DNA from: Angomonas deanei
Taxonomy: Eukaryota > Euglenozoa > Kinetoplastea > Trypanosomatida > Trypanosomatidae
NCBI GenBank assembly: GCA_903995115.1
Contig: LR877168.1
Span: forward strand, 371,001-435,000
Length of the DNA stretch: 64,000 bases
Direction: 5' to 3'
Part shown: piece by piece, positions 60,314-64,000 of the stretch
Position numbering within the stretch: position 1 is the stretch's first letter
How the letters are laid out: each line of letters opens with the position of its first letter
Notes under the pieces: model-generated
Database searches by the model: none
What the model was told of the DNA's origin: nothing
The model's input: only the letters and a program-made list of their open reading frames with translations
Program-made: the position numbers and the translations under genes

Positions 60314-61339
60314 AAAATACCCGACTGTATATAATAAGCCAATATTTTATAGTGTAGAAGGGAAGCTTGCGTGTTTATCTTCAAAATGGTTAATAAAAAA
60401 GGATATAAAATAATTTCTTAGTACTTAAAATATTTTGATGTTATAAAATTAAAAACAAAGTAAAACAAAAAGAGCCCAAACCCACTTGGAAAAATACGTT
60501 TTATATGGTTTACCGAAAAAAGAAAATCAACAGGGAGGGTGGGTGGGACAAAAAAGCGAAATAAAAATTTTTATTCCCTATATATGAAAAAGAAAGGGAA
60601 AGGGAAAGTATTTAGTCTAACGTGCAGGTAAATACCAACCTATAATAGTGTTTCTACAGTGGGTTTGCCCATTATTGGGTATTCCCGGAGAGACCCCCTT
60701 CTGGCCAAAGGCTCCCAGGAGGCCTGAAGCGGCTCACTTATTTTACCCAGCCTGCAAAATGCATCTCTCGCGCCAAGTGAGCCGGCTTCCCCAATTACCC
60801 AGACGGTAAGGAGGTCGCAATTCAATTTTCAGTTCATTTGGACTTGTCTTACTCGGTAAAAGCGCAAAACTCGCCCAAACCTTCCTCTCTAGCCTACCGC
60901 CTAGGGGGGACCCCCTATTTTTTACCCCCTCTGGCGGGGTACCCGAAATTTCCCAAGTCCCTTTTCGGACGATTTTTCGGGTCCATTTTCGCCGTCACGG
61001 TACTCATTTTATTCACAGAAACGGGATCTTTCCGACGGCGAAATGTTTATTTTTTCGATTTTTTCGAAAAATTTGACCACCCGGTCGGTGGCCAAATTTT
61101 CCCAAAAATCTAGTTATAAGGGGTTACTGAGAGGCGAAAAGTGACCCATTTCTTCCAAAAACTCATCGGGCCACTTTTCATGCTCTCATGAGGTGTTCAT
61201 GGGTGTCTTTGAAAAGGATTTTTCGAGTTCTTTTCAAATACGCTATTTACAAACTCCGACAAACCATATCCCGCGGTCTATTGTTGCACTTTAGATTCGG
61301 GGATGTTGGACTGTCGGGACTTCGTACGAAGTGAGTAAC
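60314..61339. other. Non-coding block between the direct repeats
   Basis: Left third AT-rich, right part GC-mixed with many short palindromes. It contains a strong G-quadruplex motif (60533-60547), a 10-bp stem (60730-60739 with 60775-60784, CGGCTCACTT/AAGTGAGCCG) and G5/C5 blocks near 60904-60960. No gene is seen. On the minus strand it would be the A2 part of a DIRS-order element. Confidence 0.55.
60533..60547 (+). other. G-quadruplex motif
   Basis: GGGAGGGTGGGTGGG: four G3 tracts with one-base loops, one of the most stable quadruplex patterns. The reverse complement on the element's coding strand is C-rich. Confidence 0.75.
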
Positions 61340-61559
61340 AACTCTCTAATTGAGTGCGCAACCATAGAACGTTTTGTACTTGTCCTGACATCTCGTTAAG
61401 TCCTTAACATATTCATGTATGGAGTGATCAACTATTTTTTAACGAAAAGTGGGAAAGGTAACAGATTGCAACGTCGTTTGGTTGTTCTTGTTGAACTCAC
61501 CGACGAGTAGAAGGAAGGACAAGTCAAACATAGGTGGAATTAAACTGGGTGAGCAAGTC
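61340..61559. repeat. 220-bp direct repeat, right copy
   Basis: Near-identical to 60095-60313. Near identity of the two copies, while nearby genes are so broken, suggests the element is fairly young. Confidence 0.9.
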
Positions 61560-61594
61560 TGACTGTCTCTTCCAACTACGTTGTGTCCCCATAG

Positions 61595-61595
<1 letters not shown>

Positions 61596-61625
<30 letters not shown>
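61596..61625 (+). repeat. ATT microsatellite
   Basis: Eight or nine tandem ATT units, with further ATT-rich DNA to 61685. Confidence 0.85.
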
Positions 61626-61703
61626 CGTGACCTCGTCTTAATATTATTGTGGTTATGATTATTTTTAAATTATTATTATTATTGGTTTTAAGATTATTTT
61701 TTG

Positions 61704-63580
61704 TTATTTTTCTTTTTCCGCCAACGGGCAATACGTTTGCCTCAGCGAGGGAACGTCCGTGGCGCCCTGAATGGATTCCACCGCCGCCATGTCCCCAAAG
61801 TTGCGGGACGCATTATCCGCAGGATTTTCTGGGCCAGCAACGTAATAGAAGAATATCTTAATGTCATCCGTTGCCAACAAGTCGTATACGAGTCGGTACA
61901 GCTTGTTCAGTGTGGATCCACGGCCAACCCCTCCAAAGCCGTTTGTCTTTCGTTGGGCTAACACAATTGCCTGGTGATACGTCACAAATGCATACGTCAA
62001 TCCTGGTATCAACCGGTCGGTAGACTTCAAGTAAAGAATCGTTTCAATGATTGCCCGTGGTTCTGCGTGAGCGGAGTAGCGCTTAAAAAATATCTCCGGT
62101 ACGTGCGGCTCCAGTCTCGTCTGCGGCGGTCCTGCGTACAGCAGCTCTTGGTTCCAGCGTTGTCGAATGGTCGTAAAGACTGCCCTCGGGTGTCTCTGGT
62201 CGGCTATAATCGCCCCCCATCCACCACCGGAGGCGTCTGTGAAAATAATAAAGTCCTTGTCTCCATCTTCATACGTGACCGGGTTGTGCTTTGCAATCGG
62301 GGCAAACTCGTTGTCGAGCAGCTCGCTGGATAATTCGTGTAAACATTCCTGAATATGGGGGCTCAAGAAGGGAATCGCGTCGTCCCAGTCTTTTCCCGCG
62401 CTCACGGCGTAGTAGACGGCTCGGTACACCTTTAACAGAGGGTACAGCCTAGCGGGGTTTTTGTTTACTGTGTGGTAGGCAAACATAATGAGCGCAATCA
62501 CACCGGCAAAGGTTCGACAGGTGTAGTAGGGGCACTTTTCAACGCTCAAATATAATTTGGCCACCGTCTTGTGTGAGTTGCGCACCACACGTTCGTTCCG
62601 CTCCGCATCCCAGCTGTACTCCTCTCCTAAAAACATGCTATTCTTACAACTTTCGGCTAATAGCTCGTCATCGGTCATTTGCATCACCGTCTCTCTTGTC
62701 GGAGTGGTAAGCAAGTTCGCTCGCTCGATTCGTTTTATGGCTGTTCGTACCGCCTGCAAGAAGGCGGCTTCCTGACCTTCCTGGGCGGCCATCATAATGT
62801 TGTCAATGAGGGTTAACACCACCACCCCGTCCGTGGGGAAATCCATAATCTTATCTGTCACGGCCTGTGCCAACGCCACCGACCATCTTGCGCCGGTCGG
62901 CAAAGTCTTTAAGCGGTACCATTGGCAGTCCTTTCCTTGGAAAACAAACTTATTCCGCACATCGGTGTTGTCTAGCGGGATGGTGTCGTAAAAGCGTCAA
63001 AATCCAGTTGATACATGTATCGACATGGCTTCAAGGCTTGCCTTCGTTCTAGTCTGCTAGGATACTCTAGTTTTGGCATCGATTCCTTGGCAATCACACC
63101 GTTGAGCAACGGCTCCGTGATGAGGCGTCGCCTGCCCTTCATTTCTGGCACAAAGAATACATTGACCCCGTGATACCCTCGTGGGAGGCGGTCAAACTCG
63201 GCGTCCGGCAGGACTTCAAACTTTCCCTTTTCGACCGCCAACGCCAAGTCCTCTACCGATAGTCCGCACCGCTTGATGGTTCGGCTCGTCTCCCAGTTTT
63301 GAAAATACTGTGGTGCCAAGAACTGTTGTACTTCGATCAAGCGGGCCTGAACGTGCTTGTGCTCTCCGTGCATACGAAGGACGTTTTCCATGTTCAGTAT
63401 TGTGACGTCTTTGAGGTGCAATGGCCACGTTTTCGGGTGTCCCTGAATCGACTCCATCTTCTCTTCCAACTCGGTTGCCTCCGCGTCCTTTCCTTGGGCG
63501 TGCAGAACAATAGCCATTTGGCGCAGAATGTCCATATCTTGAATGCCAAGCTGGTCAGCATTGGGGGACGTGACGCCTAG
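61704..63580 (-). mobile_element. Reverse transcriptase / RNase H part of the VIPER-like element
   Basis: Reads RT features such as GVNVFFVPEMKGRRRLI, the LPTGARWSVALAQAVTDKI block and the family form of the catalytic loop (VLTLIDNIMMA), then the RNase H start FIIFTDASGGGWGAII and end AGPENPADNASR. The match is to VIPER/DIRS enzymes, not to LINE or LTR-Gypsy RTs. It appears to contain about one break. Confidence 0.78.
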
Positions 63581-64000
63581 TTCTCCTGCGCTAGGAGGGG
63601 GCGGAGGGCCCGATCGACGTTGGCCATAACGGTTGCGGCCTCCCGCGTTGGTTGGCGGCCATAATCCAGGTACCGCAGGAGCGTTTCCTCCTGCGTATGT
63701 CCGGTGATCATCATCAGCTGGTCGCGTGGGATCCCTTGACTTGCCAGAAAACGGGCGGCTCCTTTCCGCACAGACGGGAGTTGGGCGTCCGGGTTGACTG
63801 CCTTGATGGCTTGTCGCACCTCGGTTCGAATCTTGTGGCGATCGGGGAACAGTCGCATTCGTCCCTCCTTGGTTGCTTTTATTTCCTGAATGGTGGACGC
63901 CTCCTGGCGTGGAATCTTGGTGGGGATCGCATAGGGTCCTCTGAATTGCGCCCCCTTGCCTCGCTTCATGAGTAGTATGATTGGTATCAGTTCCAACTCT
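63577..64000 (-). mobile_element. Tyrosine recombinase part of the VIPER-like element (partial)
   Basis: The end of the enzyme is seen: VRKGAARFLASQGIPRDQLM followed by ITGHTQEETLLRYLDYG, which holds the recombinase His-x-x-x-x/Tyr end (GHT...YLDYG). DIRS-order elements use such an enzyme in place of a DDE integrase. Its front is outside the window. Confidence 0.8.

Larger units (their letters stand above)
60095..64000 (-). mobile_element. VIPER-like tyrosine-recombinase retrotransposon (DIRS order), 5' part off the window; looks broken, about one break
   Basis: On the minus strand, from the right edge: a tyrosine recombinase, then reverse transcriptase with RNase H, then the 220-bp repeat, about 1 kb of non-coding DNA and the second 220-bp copy. 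Recombinase before RT/RNase H is the order of trypanosome VIPER elements. Repeat, middle, repeat fits the B1-A2-B2 end of split direct repeats; A1 would be beyond base 64000. Vazquez and colleagues described T. cruzi VIPER as ending in SIRE-derived sequence of about 220 bp, which the repeats here recall in size. Near-identical repeats suggest a fairly recent arrival. The element looks broken with about one break in the part seen. Confidence 0.75.

Noticed and set aside
1-64000. CRISPR arrays, bacterial operons, rRNA genes
   Set aside because: None seen; the repeats present are LRR units, microsatellites and the 220-bp pair.

Overview
The window looks like nuclear DNA from a trypanosome-lineage kinetoplastid. 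Genes lack introns and stand in long one-strand arrays. Strong polypyrimidine-AG acceptors for trans-splicing precede many starts. The mitochondrial cytochrome c1 carries the single-cysteine haem site found only in Euglenozoa. Leishmanolysin, PSA-like LRR antigens, RHS genes, LRRP genes and a VIPER-like element are all present. An AP-2 alpha subunit argues against the VSG-coated African trypanosomes, which lost AP-2. The species cannot be named from this sequence.

Region 1 (1-24,531, all on the minus strand) is a conserved housekeeping cluster. Read in transcription order from the right it holds an Isy1-like splicing factor, a DOT1 histone methyltransferase, an M20 deacetylase, an unknown protein, AP-2 alpha, cytochrome c1, a small possibly mitoribosomal protein, an unknown type I surface protein, cobalamin-dependent methionine synthase, the PreP presequence protease (one frameshift), a MICU-type calcium sensor and a Sec7 Arf exchange factor that runs off the left edge.

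Region 2 (24,532-24,778) is a compact GC-rich divergent strand switch. Transcription leaves it in both directions.

Region 3 (24,779-44,271, plus strand) begins with a protein carrying about seven PAM2-like motifs. It continues with two tandem FAD amino-acid dehydrogenases, an unknown protein, a PSA-like LRR antigen and a leishmanolysin that share a Cys-rich stalk, a frameshifted DEAD-box helicase, and a class 3 aldehyde dehydrogenase ending in CCCM. Gene debris lies between them: the tail of an LRRP gene, part of a histone H2A gene, and the front half of another LRRP gene.

Region 4 (44,652-58,923, plus strand) is a multigene-family array: three RHS/Crinkler-type genes (one whole, two broken) followed by three LRRP genes (one whole, two broken). 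The whole RHS gene and one broken RHS gene share a 3' hairpin. The third RHS copy has lost its front at a large inverted repeat.

Region 5 (58,924-64,000) is AT-rich and has no host gene. It holds a telomere-like scrap, two copies of a 220-bp direct repeat around about 1 kb of non-coding DNA, and then a minus-strand VIPER-like (DIRS-order) retroelement with tyrosine recombinase and RT/RNase H parts, running off the right edge. The repeat layout fits the split direct repeats of this element order.
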